This document shows, piece by piece, positions 10,601 through 19,098 of a stretch of 49,084 nt of DNA; within the stretch, counting starts at the first letter, position 1, and every line of letters starts with the position of its first letter. Location of the stretch: NCBI GenBank assembly GCA_035541755.1, contig DATKMQ010000040.1:1-49084 (forward strand), read 5' to 3'. A model generated the notes under the pieces. The model was given only the letters and a program-made list of their open reading frames with translations. It searched no databases and had not been told where the DNA came from. Origin of the DNA: Syntrophorhabdaceae bacterium. GTDB lineage: Bacteria > Desulfobacterota > Syntrophorhabdia > Syntrophorhabdales > Syntrophorhabdaceae. Both the position numbers and the translations under genes were made by a program.

Positions 10601-11843
10601 GGTAGTAATGAACAGAAATGGAGAGATCGCCATCCTCGATGAAGCGGGTCGTGAAAGAGAACGATATTCTATTATTTATGGGGCCAAATTAAAAGTCAAA
10701 GACGGACAATCCGTGAAAGACGGCCAGACGCTTGCTGAATGGGATCCCTACACGATACCGATCCTCTCGGAAGAGTCGGGTAAGGTCAAGTTCGGCGACA
10801 TATTCGAAGGCGAGACCATGCAGGAGAGTAAAGACGAAGTAACCGGTCTTTCCTATAAGGTTATCATAGAGCCGAAAAACGCCGAGCTGAGACCGAGAAT
10901 ATCAATTAAGGACGAAAAGGGCCGGACCAAGATTATCCCCAATTCCACGAGCCCCGCACGCTACATGCTTCCTATCGGAGCTCACATAGTGGTTAACGAA
11001 GGGGATGGAATCTTTGCCGGCGACGTCATCGCCAAAATGCCTCGTGAAACAACCAAGACAAAGGATATCACGGGAGGTCTGCCGAGGGTGGCAGAACTCT
11101 TCGAAGCGAGAAAACCCAAAGAGAACGCCATCGTCAGCGAGATCAACGGTATCGTGAGCTTTGGGAAGATGGCGAAAGGCAAAAGAGAGATTATTGTCAA
11201 CCCGGAAACTGTACACGGAGAGCCGAGAAAGTATACGATCCCGAGAGGTAAACACATTATCGTTCACGAGGGCGATTATGTGCGAGCCGGCGAACCATTG
11301 ATGGACGGGCCGGTCAATCCTCACGACGTTCTGCGCATCCTGGGCATTAAGGATCTTGCCCGTTACCTTGTAGACGAGATCCAGGAGGTCTATCAGCTCC
11401 AGGGCGTCAAGATCAACGACAAGCATATCGAGATTATCGTGCGTCAGATGTTAAAGAGGGTCAAGATTAAAGACGTAGGAGACACGAACTTCATTATCGA
11501 CGATTTCGTGGAATGGTGGGTGTTCGAAGAAGAAAACAAGCGCGTCATAGCCCAGAGTGGAAAGCCCGCCCAGGCCGAGCCTCTGTTCCTGGGAATCACC
11601 AAAGCGTCGCTCATTACCGACAGTTTTATATCGGCCGCGAGCTTCCAGGACACGACAAAGGTGCTGACTCAAGCCTCGATTGAAGGCAGGGTAGACTACC
11701 TGAAGGGGCTCAAAGAGAACGTGATCATGGGCAGGATTATCCCCGCGGGAACAGGTTTTGCCAAGTATAGAGGCTACGACATGAACATCCTGGGCAAGAC
11801 CGACGAAGAACTCCCCGCAGATTCAGAGGTTACTGTTTCGTAA
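7662..11843 (+). CDS. rpoC: DNA-directed RNA polymerase subunit beta'
   Basis: This 1393-residue catalytic subunit has the N-terminal zinc site ([20 protein letters not shown]), the magnesium-binding [12 protein letters not shown] motif and the second zinc site ([15 protein letters not shown]). The start is TTG at 7662, with GGAGGAAT just upstream and the family-typical [20 protein letters not shown] following. Reading frames that begin earlier run into rpoB. The last 21 bases overlap the 3' end of cpoB on the other strand, and its terminator lies inside that gene. Confidence 0.97.
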   Translation: MEEYFKTDKQKDPLSYSAIKIALASPELIEKWSYGEVKKPETINYRTFKPERDGLFCAKIFGPVKDYECICGKYKRMKHRGIICEKCGVEVIQSKVRRERMGHIKLACPVAHIWFLKSMPSKIGTLLELTIKEVERVLYFEQYIVIEPGNSPFEFCEIITEERYIEARDKYTEGFMAGIGAEAIRECLKRINIDDLSKTLREEMRDTSSDAKKKKIARRLKVVAAFKASGVKPEWMILDIIPVLPPELRPLVPLDGGRFATSDLNDLYRRVINRNNRLKRLMELNAPEIIIRNEKRMLQEAVDALFDNSKRGRVVTGASKRPLKSLSDMLRGKQGRFRQNLLGKRVDYSGRSVIVVGPELRLHQCGLPKYMALELFKPFVYNRLITKGFATTIKNAKKIVEKERPEVWDVLEEVIKEHPVLLNRAPTLHRLGIQAFEPQLIDGKAIQLHPLVCPAYNADFDGDQMAVHVPLSIEAQTEARVLMMSTNNILSPANGKPIIVPTQDIVLGLYYLTIDRKHRKGEGKTFADVEEVRVAHDAGEIDLHARIKVRIDGKIVDTTAGRVILRDVIEDALEELDAPKKKAIMNDMFGLINRIMDKKTIAQLVDKCYRDAGEKSTVILSDRLKDLGFTYATMGGISISIDDMIIPQKKKKLLDKAEEAVKNVQNQYQEGLITDGERYNQVIDIWANVTEDVAKELMDELGSEIVTDEEGKPIMGAGGKPEHQNSLNPIFMMAHSGARGNPQQIRQLAGMRGLMAKPSGEIIETPITSNFREGLDVLQYFISTHGARKGLADTALKTANSGYLTRRLVDAAQDVVVSEHDCGTFDYIEVSSLIEGGEVIERLDARILGRVSHEDLKDPDGAIIVHKNEEITESHLRLIEEAGYEKIKIRSALTCRSKRGICVLCYGRDLSRGRLVSIGEAVGIVAAQSIGEPGTQLTMRTFHIGGAASRRVEQSTLEARNEGALKFINVKAVLNRDGVPVVMNRNGEIAILDEAGRERERYSIIYGAKLKVKDGQSVKDGQTLAEWDPYTIPILSEESGKVKFGDIFEGETMQESKDEVTGLSYKVIIEPKNAELRPRISIKDEKGRTKIIPNSTSPARYMLPIGAHIVVNEGDGIFAGDVIAKMPRETTKTKDITGGLPRVAELFEARKPKENAIVSEINGIVSFGKMAKGKREIIVNPETVHGEPRKYTIPRGKHIIVHEGDYVRAGEPLMDGPVNPHDVLRILGIKDLARYLVDEIQEVYQLQGVKINDKHIEIIVRQMLKRVKIKDVGDTNFIIDDFVEWWVFEEENKRVIAQSGKPAQAEPLFLGITKASLITDSFISAASFQDTTKVLTQASIEGRVDYLKGLKENVIMGRIIPAGTGFAKYRGYDMNILGKTDEELPADSEVTVS

Positions 11844-12653
11844 CTTTCGCTCTGCGATAGTCGCCTCTTCGGTTTTGGGATACAGCTCTATAACCCTTTT
11901 CAAAAGGGTTATAGAGCTTTTTTTATCGTTGATCTGACGAAAGGCCTCCGATTGTGACAGGAGCGCTCGGGGGGCTTTTTCGCTCTTCGGATATTTGTCG
12001 ATGACCTCCTGAAAATAGAGAATAGCTTTATCATAATTTTTGAGGCTTAGATAGCTCTCGCCGATCCAGTAGTAAGCGTTAGAGGCTAGCGGCGTGCCGC
12101 TGTATGATTCGATGAACGCCGAGAATCTCTTCACTGCTTCTTCATACTTTCCTTTCTGAAACGTATCGAAAGCGTCTTTGTATGCGTCTTCGTATTTGGC
12201 GTCAACTGTGGTCTGACCGGATGTACCCGGCGACTGCGTTTGAACGTTTGTATCGTCCTGGTTCTTACGCGCAGCGACAAGCTTCTTTGTGTCGGCAAGG
12301 GCGCTGTTTGTTTCGGCCCAATACGTCCTCAACTGATACTCGAGTTCGTCTATTTTACCCATGAGACCCTTGATTTTTTCATCCCTGCTCTCCATAGCGG
12401 AGTAAACGTTGACCACTTGCTTGCTCAGAGCCTCGTTTTCTTTTGCCATGTTTGCAAGCTTTGCATCCAGCTCCTGTCTAAGTTGCGTGAGCTCATCCTG
12501 GTTCGACACGACAGACCTCTGGAGTTGCGCCGTTTCCTGGGTAGTGGCACATCCCGTGAGCGATGCGACAAGTATCACGAGTACGGCGCAAAGACAAAAC
12601 GGTGGCAAACTAAATAAACAAACCGTCCGCTCTCGCGGTGTTATGATCTTCAT
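11823..12653 (-). CDS. cpoB: Tol-Pal cell division coordinator CpoB (YbgF), lipoprotein form
   Basis: This 276-residue envelope protein links Tol-Pal to septal peptidoglycan synthesis in the family's model. The N-terminus has a hydrophobic stretch and lipobox LTGC with Cys near residue 35, so it is probably lipidated. A coiled coil (about 40-125) and C-terminal TPR repeats follow ([20 protein letters not shown], then [20 protein letters not shown]). The start is the ATG at 12653, four bases after pal and preceded by GGTAGGA. Its last codons overlap rpoC and encode the rpoC terminator on the other strand. Confidence 0.92.
   Translation of the reverse strand: MKIITPRERTVCLFSLPPFCLCAVLVILVASLTGCATTQETAQLQRSVVSNQDELTQLRQELDAKLANMAKENEALSKQVVNVYSAMESRDEKIKGLMGKIDELEYQLRTYWAETNSALADTKKLVAARKNQDDTNVQTQSPGTSGQTTVDAKYEDAYKDAFDTFQKGKYEEAVKRFSAFIESYSGTPLASNAYYWIGESYLSLKNYDKAILYFQEVIDKYPKSEKAPRALLSQSEAFRQINDKKSSITLLKRVIELYPKTEEATIAERKLRNSNL
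11884..11924 (+). terminator. rho-independent terminator of the rpoBC operon
   Basis: A 17-base arm AGCTCTATAACCCTTTT (11884-11900) is followed after one base by its exact complement (11902-11918) and seven T residues (11918-11924). The T-run lies only on the + side, so the hairpin should stop rpoC transcription and not the opposing cpoB message. The whole terminator lies within the cpoB coding sequence. Confidence 0.95.
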
Positions 12654-12657
12654 AGTC

Positions 12658-13206
12658 CTACCCTTTCTTATCAACCTTGAAATGGACGCGTCTGTTTTTG
12701 GCCCAGGCCTCCTCGGTGTGGCCGGGATCAAGAGGCATTTCCTTGCCGAAAGAGACGACCTTCATTCTGCCGTTTTCAATACCCATCTTTGTGAGGTAGC
12801 TCCTGACCGCCTCGGCCCGTTTCTGTCCCAGGGCGAGATTATACTCCACCGTGCCTCTCTCGTCGCAGTGGCCCTCTAAAACGAGGTTAGTCGCCCCCTC
12901 GCGTTTCATCCAGGTGCCCACCCGCTCGATCTTAGGGAGCTCCGACCCTCTGATGGCATAACTGTCGAAATCAAAGCCGATGTCCTGCAAAATGGCTTGC
13001 AGAGAACGGTCCGGCTGCTCCTCTTTTGCTTCAGCGAGCTCTTCCTCGCTAATGCCCTCCTTCTTCATCTTTGCTCCGCTGTCCTCGACGGCGAGAGGCC
13101 TCTCCACTACGGTAGGTGCTACGGGCTGCGTCTGTTGAACGACCTTTGGAGCGCACCCGGCCAACACAAAGATACCGACAACAATGAGAATGAAAACATG
13201 TTTCAT
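12658..13206 (-). CDS. pal: peptidoglycan-associated lipoprotein Pal
   Basis: This 182-residue outer-membrane lipoprotein has signal peptide MKHVFILIVVGIFVLAGC with lipobox LAGC and Cys18. The C-terminal OmpA-like domain (about residues 75-180) carries the diaminopimelate-binding pattern LEGHCDERGTVEYNLALGQK. It tethers the outer membrane to peptidoglycan and binds TolB. It lies between tolB (39-base gap) and cpoB (4-base gap). AGGGAGAT precedes the ATG. Confidence 0.96.
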   Translation of the reverse strand: MKHVFILIVVGIFVLAGCAPKVVQQTQPVAPTVVERPLAVEDSGAKMKKEGISEEELAEAKEEQPDRSLQAILQDIGFDFDSYAIRGSELPKIERVGTWMKREGATNLVLEGHCDERGTVEYNLALGQKRAEAVRSYLTKMGIENGRMKVVSFGKEMPLDPGHTEEAWAKNRRVHFKVDKKG

Positions 13207-13245
13207 GATCTCCCTCCTTTTTCTGGTTATAACTCTTTCATATTC

Positions 13246-14532
13246 TCACGGCATAAACTTGGGCTGCTCTTCGTTGTAATCGGTAAACTTGAGCAGCCGC
13301 TTGTTTTCGCCATTAAACAGCATAACATAGATAGCGTATTTTCCGCCTCTTTGCGACGAATACAGGATATAACGTCCATCAGGAGAGAATTGAGGTGAAT
13401 CATTAATGGTCCCGTCGTTTGTCAGTACCCGCTGGTTGGAGCCGTCGACATTGATTGTAGATATTTCAAAGCCGCCCTCCAGTTTGGAGACAAAGACGAT
13501 GAGATCTCCCTTCGGAGACCATGCCGGTGCGCTGTTGTACGTCCCATAATAGGTGAGTCTTTTTATTTCTCCTGAGTCGTTATCCCTTACGAAAATCTGC
13601 GGCGATCCGTACATATCGGAGACAAAGAGCATCTTCTTGCCGTCGGGCGATACCGCAGGGGACGCAAGGATGCCCTCTCTCTGCAGGATTGTTTTTTTAT
13701 CCTTTTTTTCGACATCATAGGCGTAAATCGCAGAGCGCCCGCCCGTGGTGTGCGAGTAGAGGATAGTCGATTTGTTGAGCCAGAAGGTGCCGATCTTTGT
13801 TCCATCCGACCGGTCCGCATAGATCTCCGTGTTTTTTTCAATGTCCTTGATGTAGAGATTGGGTTTTCCTTCCTTATAGGAGGTGTAAGCCAGATACTTT
13901 CCTTCCGGCGAAATGGAAGGGGACAAAGCGATGTTCCGATAATTGGTCAGCTTCGCTACGTTCTGTCCGTCGATATCTGCCGTGTACACTTCCTTGAGAT
14001 TGCGGACCCCCGCGGTGAAAAGAACCCTCGAACTCATGATGCCCTTCTCTCCGGTGACGGTGAGTATGATATCGTCAGCCAGTCTGTGGATCATCCTTCT
14101 CCATTCGCTCTCACGTCCTTTGTATCGCTTTGCGAGCAGAAGAGAGCCGTCGAGCGTGTCATAGAGAAAGGCTTCCAGTGTTGTATCTCCATTCTGCGAC
14201 TGCTGAAGGCGTCCCTTGCACACAAGTTCGACCCCCATTGAACGCCAGTTGTCAAACTTTATGGCCGGCTTCTCAACGCCTTCGTCAAGTAGTTCTTTAT
14301 CCATGAGGGACGCAGGCGCCGTGATAAAAAAGCCGGACATATCGAAGTCCTTATTCAACAGGTCGCTCATGTCAGAGGGCAGCTTTTCTGAGGGCGCCCC
14401 CTTGAAGGGAGGCGCGCCGATGGTAATCTTCTTAAAACTCGACCCGTAGATATCAATATACCCCCGAGCCTCGGCAAGTGTTACGGAGCAGAGTATACAG
14501 AGGGCGACGAACGTTAAGCTACATCTTTTCAT
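13246..14532 (-). CDS. tolB: Tol-Pal system periplasmic protein TolB
   Basis: This 428-residue protein has a cleavable signal peptide (about residues 1-22, ending TLAEA). An N-terminal domain is followed by a beta-propeller. Four propeller repeats are plain: SPSISPEGKYLAYTSY, SPAVSPDGKKMLFVSD, APAWSPKGDLIVFVSK and SPQFSPDGRYILYSSQ. TolB relays between Pal and TolA in the periplasm. Its start overlaps the end of the LysR gene by 14 bases, so the two are probably translated from one message. tolQ, tolR and tolA are not in the window. Confidence 0.94.
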   Translation of the reverse strand: MKRCSLTFVALCILCSVTLAEARGYIDIYGSSFKKITIGAPPFKGAPSEKLPSDMSDLLNKDFDMSGFFITAPASLMDKELLDEGVEKPAIKFDNWRSMGVELVCKGRLQQSQNGDTTLEAFLYDTLDGSLLLAKRYKGRESEWRRMIHRLADDIILTVTGEKGIMSSRVLFTAGVRNLKEVYTADIDGQNVAKLTNYRNIALSPSISPEGKYLAYTSYKEGKPNLYIKDIEKNTEIYADRSDGTKIGTFWLNKSTILYSHTTGGRSAIYAYDVEKKDKKTILQREGILASPAVSPDGKKMLFVSDMYGSPQIFVRDNDSGEIKRLTYYGTYNSAPAWSPKGDLIVFVSKLEGGFEISTINVDGSNQRVLTNDGTINDSPQFSPDGRYILYSSQRGGKYAIYVMLFNGENKRLLKFTDYNEEQPKFMP

Positions 14533-15418
14533 GCTTTCTCCATGTGTCGATCATTTCAGTGAGCGCCCGTACCTGGGGGAGCGCTGTCTTTCCTTTTCTG
14601 GCGATGATAAAGAAGGACCTTCGGATTTCCGGGAATCCTTCGATTGAAACACGTTTCAGCTTTCCCGAAGACATATCGGCCGCGACAGCCATATTCGATA
14701 TATAGGCGAGGCCCATGCCGGCCTTGACCGCTTCTTTAATCGCTTCGGTGTCTGTGAGTTCGGCCACAACCTTGAGGTCCTCGGGACTCACGTGCTTTGA
14801 TTTCTTGAGAGACGACTCGAAATTGTTGCGGGTGCCCGAACCGCTCTCCCGGGCAATGAGCGGATATTCTTTGAGGTCCTTGAGCGGAATTGTGCCGGGG
14901 AATTCAGGCGGGGCGATCACGGCGATCGTGTCTTCTACAAATTTCTTAAAGTCGATCTTACCTGTCGGACTCTTTGCTCCCACAAAACCGATATCTATGA
15001 CCCCTTCCTCCATTTTTTCTATAATGTTCTTTGTATCGGATATAATCAGCTTAATTCCTATGCCGTCGTACTTCTTCTTGAACATGCTTAAGACCTTGGG
15101 AAGAATGTACGTTCCGGGGATCGTGCTCGCGCCTATGACAATACTCCCCATTTTCAGGCCTTTGAAGGAAGCGATAGCCTCAACGGCGTCCTTCTTCAAA
15201 CCGATGAGATCTCTGGCGTATCCGATGAGGATTTCACCGGCTTTCGTGAGCGCCACAGTCCTCTTGGTCCTGTCGATGAGCTTTACCTCGAAGAAACGCT
15301 CCAGGTCCACGATCTGTTTGCTCACGGTGGGTTGAGTGAGACAAAGATCTTCCGCGGCTTTCGTGAAGCTCCTATGTTCCGCGATCTTCAGGAACGTTTC
15401 AAAGTGTCGTAGGTCCAT
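14519..15418 (-). CDS. LysR-family transcriptional regulator
   Basis: This 299-residue regulator has a winged helix-turn-helix at residues 1-60 (MDLRHFETFLKIAEHRSFTK, then TQPTVSKQIVDLERFF). A CysB/CysL-like effector domain begins near residue 90 (GSIVIGASTIPGTYILPKVL). It is divergent from the oxidoreductase operon, the usual layout for a LysR regulator and its target, but also heads the tolB-pal-cpoB genes. The effector is unknown. A selenium-metabolism-associated LysR subgroup is possible given yqeC elsewhere in the window; this is a guess. Confidence 0.9.
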   Translation of the reverse strand: MDLRHFETFLKIAEHRSFTKAAEDLCLTQPTVSKQIVDLERFFEVKLIDRTKRTVALTKAGEILIGYARDLIGLKKDAVEAIASFKGLKMGSIVIGASTIPGTYILPKVLSMFKKKYDGIGIKLIISDTKNIIEKMEEGVIDIGFVGAKSPTGKIDFKKFVEDTIAVIAPPEFPGTIPLKDLKEYPLIARESGSGTRNNFESSLKKSKHVSPEDLKVVAELTDTEAIKEAVKAGMGLAYISNMAVAADMSSGKLKRVSIEGFPEIRRSFFIIARKGKTALPQVRALTEMIDTWRKHEKM

Positions 15419-15432
15419 CTCTATAAAAAACT

Positions 15433-15473
15433 ATGATATATATTCTCTTAATGCAACAAAAATGATATTTCTC
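15433..15473. promoter_or_regulatory. direct repeat in the LysR/ferredoxin divergent region (candidate operator)
   Basis: ATGATAT followed closely by TTCTC occurs twice, at 15433-15447 and 15462-15473, 29 bases apart. It lies just upstream of the LysR start (15418) in an AT-rich stretch. LysR proteins bind repeated sites in such divergent regions, so this is a candidate autoregulatory site. No clean T-N11-A palindrome was identified. Confidence 0.35.
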
Positions 15474-15627
15474 ACAAGAGCCTCAAGAGAAGCATAAATG
15501 TTTGCGCAAGGCGCAGTTTGCGCAGTCTTTGTGTGAGTCTCATACGGTCTCTCAATTGATGAGTCCTTCTTTTTATGGGCCGGCTTAGTACTCTGGGTAC
15601 TTCCACTCGAAAATCGGGAAAAAGTAT

Positions 15628-15657
15628 TTGACAAGGGTTGCCGCGGTAGGCTACCTT
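15628..15657 (+). promoter_or_regulatory. candidate promoter of the ferredoxin-oxidoreductase operon
   Basis: A perfect -35 box TTGACA (15628-15633) is followed after 18 bases by TACCTT (15652-15657), a poor -10 box. It lies 30 bases before the ferredoxin start. A strong -35 with a weak -10 would suit an activator-dependent promoter, for example by the divergent LysR protein. Confidence 0.4.
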
Positions 15658-15686
15658 AAAAGGGCTTTTAGGATCCGAGGCGCACA

Positions 15687-15896
15687 TTGAAAGGCACCAT
15701 CACCATAGACCGGGAACGCTGCAAGGGCTGCGCCCTCTGCATCGAATTCTGTCCGAAAAAGGCGATTTTTATTTCCGATGACCTGAATCTCAAAGGATAC
15801 TATGTTGCAGCTTTCGATGAGACCGGAGGATGCACGGGCTGCGCGACCTGCGCCGTCATGTGTCCCGATGTTGCCATTGAGGTGGAGAAGCATTGA
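15687..15896 (+). CDS. 2x[4Fe-4S] ferredoxin subunit of 2-oxoacid:ferredoxin oxidoreductase
   Basis: This 69-residue protein has two cluster motifs, CKGCALCIEFCP (about residues 12-23) and CTGCATCAVMCP (about 49-60), the classical bacterial ferredoxin pattern. It is the delta subunit that carries electrons from the thiamine-diphosphate site. The start is TTG at 15687 with GAGG six bases upstream. Its stop overlaps the TTG start of the alpha subunit (TTGA), a sign of coupled translation. Confidence 0.93.
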   Translation: MKGTITIDRERCKGCALCIEFCPKKAIFISDDLNLKGYYVAAFDETGGCTGCATCAVMCPDVAIEVEKH

Positions 15897-16969
15897 AGCG
15901 ATTAATGAGCGGTAACGCCGCCCTCGGTGAGGCAGCGATCCTATCAGGATGTACCTGTTATTTCGGGTATCCTATAACCCCGCAGAACGAGCTCACGGAA
16001 CATATGGCCAAACGGATGGCCGAAGAGGGTTTTGTTTTCATCCAATCGGAGAGCGAAATTGCAGCCATCAACATGGTTCTCGGGGCATCCGTGGCGGGCG
16101 CGCGGGCCATGACGTCATCGAGCGGGCCAGGTATGAGTCTCAAGCAGGAAGGCATCTCGTATCTCGCGGCCGATGAGTTGCCCGCTGTGATTGTCGATAT
16201 GGTACGCGGCGGCCCCGGCATGGGTAATATTTCACCGGCCCAGTCCGATTACCTTCAGGCGACCCGCGGCGGAGGACACGGCGATTACAAGACAATTGTA
16301 CTCGCGCCGGGATCAGTCCAGGAGCTGACCGAAGTCGTGCCACTTGCTTTCGATCTTGCAGACAAGTACCGCAACCCCGTGATCATCCTGGGTGACGGCA
16401 TGTTGGGGCAGATGATGGAGCCGGTCGATTTTACCAACATCAAGCCGCCCTCGGTCTACGAAAAGGACTATATTCTGACGGGCGCCGATGGAAGGCCTCC
16501 CCGCACCATCTATTCCCTGCTCTTTGACACCAAGCTCCAGGAGGAGCATAACTGGAAGCTCTTCAGAAAATTCCAGCGCATGGAGCAGAACGAGGTGAGG
16601 TACGAAACATACCTTGTCGATGACGCCGATATGGTGGTCGTAGCCTATGGCATCGGGGCGAGAATCGTAAAAGGCGCCATCAAAAGACTCCGCCAGGAGA
16701 ATCTGAAGGTTGGCATGATTCGCCCTATTACGCTCTGGCCATTCCCGGTGAAGGCAATCAAGGACCTGGCAAAGACGATTAACGATTTCTTCGTCTTTGA
16801 GATGAGCGCCGGCCAAATGGTGGAGGACGTGAAGCTCGCCCTGGAGGGGAGGGGACACGTGCATTTCTATGGCAGGCCGGGCGGTGTGATACCCACACCT
16901 GTCGAGCTTTTCAGGATTATTTCGCGTCACTGCTACCAGGCACAGTCGCGAAAAAGGAAAAAGGCATGA
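15893..16969 (+). CDS. 2-oxoacid:ferredoxin oxidoreductase, alpha subunit (VorB/KorA type)
   Basis: This 358-residue subunit of a thiamine-diphosphate enzyme oxidises a 2-oxoacid with CoA to acyl-CoA, CO2 and reduced ferredoxin. YFGYPITPQNELTEHM near residue 23 and TSSSGPGMSLKQEGISYL are hallmarks of the pyrimidine-binding domain. The C-terminal half contains MIRPITLWPFPVKAIKDL. The style resembles branched-chain (3-methyl-2-oxobutanoate) VorB more than pyruvate enzymes, but 2-oxoglutarate KorA cannot be excluded. TTG at 15893 is used; an in-frame ATG at 15905 is an alternative. Confidence 0.9.
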   Translation: MKRLMSGNAALGEAAILSGCTCYFGYPITPQNELTEHMAKRMAEEGFVFIQSESEIAAINMVLGASVAGARAMTSSSGPGMSLKQEGISYLAADELPAVIVDMVRGGPGMGNISPAQSDYLQATRGGGHGDYKTIVLAPGSVQELTEVVPLAFDLADKYRNPVIILGDGMLGQMMEPVDFTNIKPPSVYEKDYILTGADGRPPRTIYSLLFDTKLQEEHNWKLFRKFQRMEQNEVRYETYLVDDADMVVVAYGIGARIVKGAIKRLRQENLKVGMIRPITLWPFPVKAIKDLAKTINDFFVFEMSAGQMVEDVKLALEGRGHVHFYGRPGGVIPTPVELFRIISRHCYQAQSRKRKKA

Positions 16970-17706
16970 AGAAGGCGTACACGAGGCCGACACTTCTCAA
17001 ACCGGCTCACTTCCATTATTGTCCCGGCTGCGGACACGGCATTATCAACCGGCTCATCATGGAGGTCATCGAAGAGATGGACCTTAGGGCCAGAGCAATC
17101 TGTGTGGCGCCGGCCGGCTGTGGCATGCTCCTCTATAATTATTTCGAAATAGACACCCTGGAATCGGCCCACGGACGAGGCGCGGCAGTGGCCACGGGTA
17201 TTAAAAGGGTGCGCCCGAAAAACCTTGTCTTCTCGTACCAGGGTGACGGCGATCTTGCAGCCATCGGCACGGCCGAAGGGTTTCATGCGGCCAACAGGGG
17301 AGAGAATATTACGGTTATCTTCGTGAATAACGGGGTTTACGGTATGACGGGCGGACAGATGGCCCCGACCACACTCATCGACCAGGTAACGACCACAACC
17401 CCTGGCGGAAGGAATTCACTCATTGCGGGACACCCTGTGAGGATCTGCGAGGTTTTTGCCCAGCTTGACGGAACGGTTTATCTGGAGCGGGTCGCCGTAA
17501 ACAAGCCGACGGCTGTGCTCAAAACCAGGAAGGCCATCGCAAAGGCGTTTCAATACCAGATTGAGGGGCGTGGTTTTTCTCTCGTGGAGATCCTCTCTCC
17601 CTGCCCCACGAACTGGAAGATGGATGCGCGTCAGGCCTGCAGGTGGATCGATGAGGTGATGAGCACGGTATTTCCTCTCGGTGTTGTCAAAGAGGCTATA
17701 TGCTGA
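16966..17706 (+). CDS. 2-oxoacid:ferredoxin oxidoreductase, beta subunit (thiamine-diphosphate binding)
   Basis: This 246-residue subunit binds the pyrophosphate of thiamine diphosphate. The conserved FHYCPGCGHGIINRLI lies near residue 16. The magnesium and cofactor motif is GDGDLAAIGTAEGFHAANRG followed by VIFVNNGVYGMTGGQMAPTT. The form matches the KorB/VorA family. Its ATG overlaps the end of the alpha gene (ATGA), and its end overlaps the gamma start, so the subunits are translationally coupled. Confidence 0.92.
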   Translation: MKKAYTRPTLLKPAHFHYCPGCGHGIINRLIMEVIEEMDLRARAICVAPAGCGMLLYNYFEIDTLESAHGRGAAVATGIKRVRPKNLVFSYQGDGDLAAIGTAEGFHAANRGENITVIFVNNGVYGMTGGQMAPTTLIDQVTTTTPGGRNSLIAGHPVRICEVFAQLDGTVYLERVAVNKPTAVLKTRKAIAKAFQYQIEGRGFSLVEILSPCPTNWKMDARQACRWIDEVMSTVFPLGVVKEAIC

Positions 17707-18239
17707 TCAAGACCATATTTTCTGGATTCGGCGGCCAGGGCGTTCTATCCATGGGCACGACGCTCGCCACCGCCGCCATGCTTGAAGGCAAGTACGTTAC
17801 ATATTTGCCCTCCTATGGCGTCGAGGTGAGAGGGGGCACGGCCAATTGCACCGTGGTTGTGGCCGATGAGGAGATCGCGTCTCCGGTGGCTTCCGAACCC
17901 GAGTTTGTCGTTGCGATGAACCAGCCGTCGTTCGCCAGGTTTCAGAGCATCCTTCAGGCGGGAGGACTTCTCTGCGCGAATTCATCTCTCGTGAACACCG
18001 AATCAGCGAGGTCCGATATAGAGATACTGTCAATCCCGACAAGTGAGCTTGCCGAAAAGCTGGGAACTATCAAGGTCGCGAACATGATCATGCTGGGCGC
18101 CTTGATCAGGGCGAGCAGCATGATCTCGTACCAGGCCATCATCAAGAACCTCAACGAGATATTAGGTGAAGGCAAGGCCAAGCTCATCAAGCTCAACAAA
18201 GAGGCCCTGGAACTGGGCTACAATTATGTAAAGGAGTAA
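17700..18239 (+). CDS. 2-oxoacid:ferredoxin oxidoreductase, gamma subunit
   Basis: This 179-residue subunit belongs to the gamma domain family. The start IFSGFGGQGVLSMGTTLATA and SYGVEVRGGTANCTVVVAD are diagnostic. It completes a ferredoxin-alpha-beta-gamma set in one operon. The ATG at 17700 overlaps the beta stop codon. The ACT-domain gene follows five bases later. Substrate specificity cannot be read from this subunit. Confidence 0.93.
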   Translation: MLIKTIFSGFGGQGVLSMGTTLATAAMLEGKYVTYLPSYGVEVRGGTANCTVVVADEEIASPVASEPEFVVAMNQPSFARFQSILQAGGLLCANSSLVNTESARSDIEILSIPTSELAEKLGTIKVANMIMLGALIRASSMISYQAIIKNLNEILGEGKAKLIKLNKEALELGYNYVKE

Positions 18240-18244
18240 GGCGC

Positions 18245-18673
18245 ATGGTGATCAAACAGATATCGGTGAGCCTTGACAACGTACCGGGGGCTTTCTCGCG
18301 GATCAGCGAGCTTTTGGGCCGGGAAGGGGTCAACATCAGGGCCATCTCCGTGGCAGACACCTCCGACATCAGCACGGTCCGCTTTGTCGTCGATGATCCG
18401 GAAAAAGCGCTCAATATTCTTAAAGGGAACGGCTATAACCCGAAAGTAACGGACGTGCTCGCCGTGGAGACACCGGACCATCCGGGCGGGGTAAACGCCG
18501 TGCTCAAGCCTCTTATGAATGCCGGCATCAATGTTCATTACCTCTATCCTCATCTCGGAAGAGTGAACGACAATGCCATTGTAATCCTCGGTGTAGACAG
18601 AACCGACGAGGCGGAGCGTGTGCTTCAACAAAACTGGGTACACACGCTCGGCAAGGAAGCATACACACTTTAA
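18245..18673 (+). CDS. tandem ACT-domain protein
   Basis: This 142-residue protein consists of two ACT domains (about residues 1-70 and 71-140). The first opens with IKQISVSLDNVPGAFSRISE and the second contains DHPGGVNAVLKPLMNAGINV. ACT domains bind amino acids and usually regulate enzymes. No catalytic domain is attached. It is the last gene of the oxidoreductase operon, so it may report branched-chain or aromatic amino-acid level to that enzyme or its regulation. AAGGAGTAAGGCGC precedes the ATG. Confidence 0.88.
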   Translation: MVIKQISVSLDNVPGAFSRISELLGREGVNIRAISVADTSDISTVRFVVDDPEKALNILKGNGYNPKVTDVLAVETPDHPGGVNAVLKPLMNAGINVHYLYPHLGRVNDNAIVILGVDRTDEAERVLQQNWVHTLGKEAYTL

Positions 18674-18709
18674 CAGTCGAATTCTCTTCAATCGCATTAT
18701 GTTTTTTTG

Positions 18710-18891
18710 TGAGCGGTCAAACGCGTGTTCGGGAACCGCATCTGCGGCGGTCTGCTTCGCCATGCGCTGCTCGACGTATGCATATACGCCTGCGCGCGAG
18801 CATGGCTTGCAGCCCATCCACATCTGCTTCTTCCACTCCACGCCTTCGGCCACTCCACCCGCGACCCTCTGCTAGGTCGCAGAGTTCGCGG
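18710..18891. other. inverted-repeat-rich intergenic stretch after the ACT gene
   Basis: The gene-free region 18674-19187 holds many short hairpins. Here they include CCGC-ATCT-GCGG (18736-18747), CGTAT-GCAT-ATACG (18775-18788), ATGGCT-TGC-AGCC (18802-18814) and a strong composite CCGCGA..CTCTGC-TAGGTC-GCAGAG..TCGCGG (18859-18891). CCACTCCA is directly repeated at 18833 and 18850. Open frames here lack ribosome binding sites and family resemblance. It may be a structured RNA or a multicopy palindromic element; I cannot tell which. Confidence 0.45.
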
Positions 18892-18999
18892 ATACTACGT
18901 CTGAATCTACAATTGGTTTGGGCTTTCGCCTTCCAGTCTGCGTTAATATGCGGGGTAAGTTACTTCCGCCGAAGAAGCCGAAAAGAGATCTTTATATCA

Positions 19000-19090
19000 T
19001 GGACGTCCGTAGGACGGGGTACGAGCGTCCAGCACTTGAGGCCGGAAGCCCGGCGCTGCACTTTTTCAGGCCGCGAAAAGCGGTGCGGCC
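19000..19090. other. second block of GC-rich hairpins before ffh
   Basis: TGGACG (19000-19005) pairs with CGTCCA (19026-19031). GCCGG-AAGC-CCGGC (19041-19054) is followed by CACTTTTT, so it may end the oxidoreductase operon. GGCCGC (19069-19074) pairs with GCGGCC (19085-19090), with an alternative CCGC/GCGG inside. It was checked for the SRP RNA because ffh is next, but the conserved SRP loop bases are absent. Confidence 0.45.
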
Positions 19091-19098
19091 CCCACAGG

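Noticed and set aside
18224-18853. 209-codon minus-strand frame covering the ACT gene and the hairpin-rich gap
   Set aside because: Two-thirds lies opposite the ACT gene, composition is low-quality and the start has no ribosome binding site.
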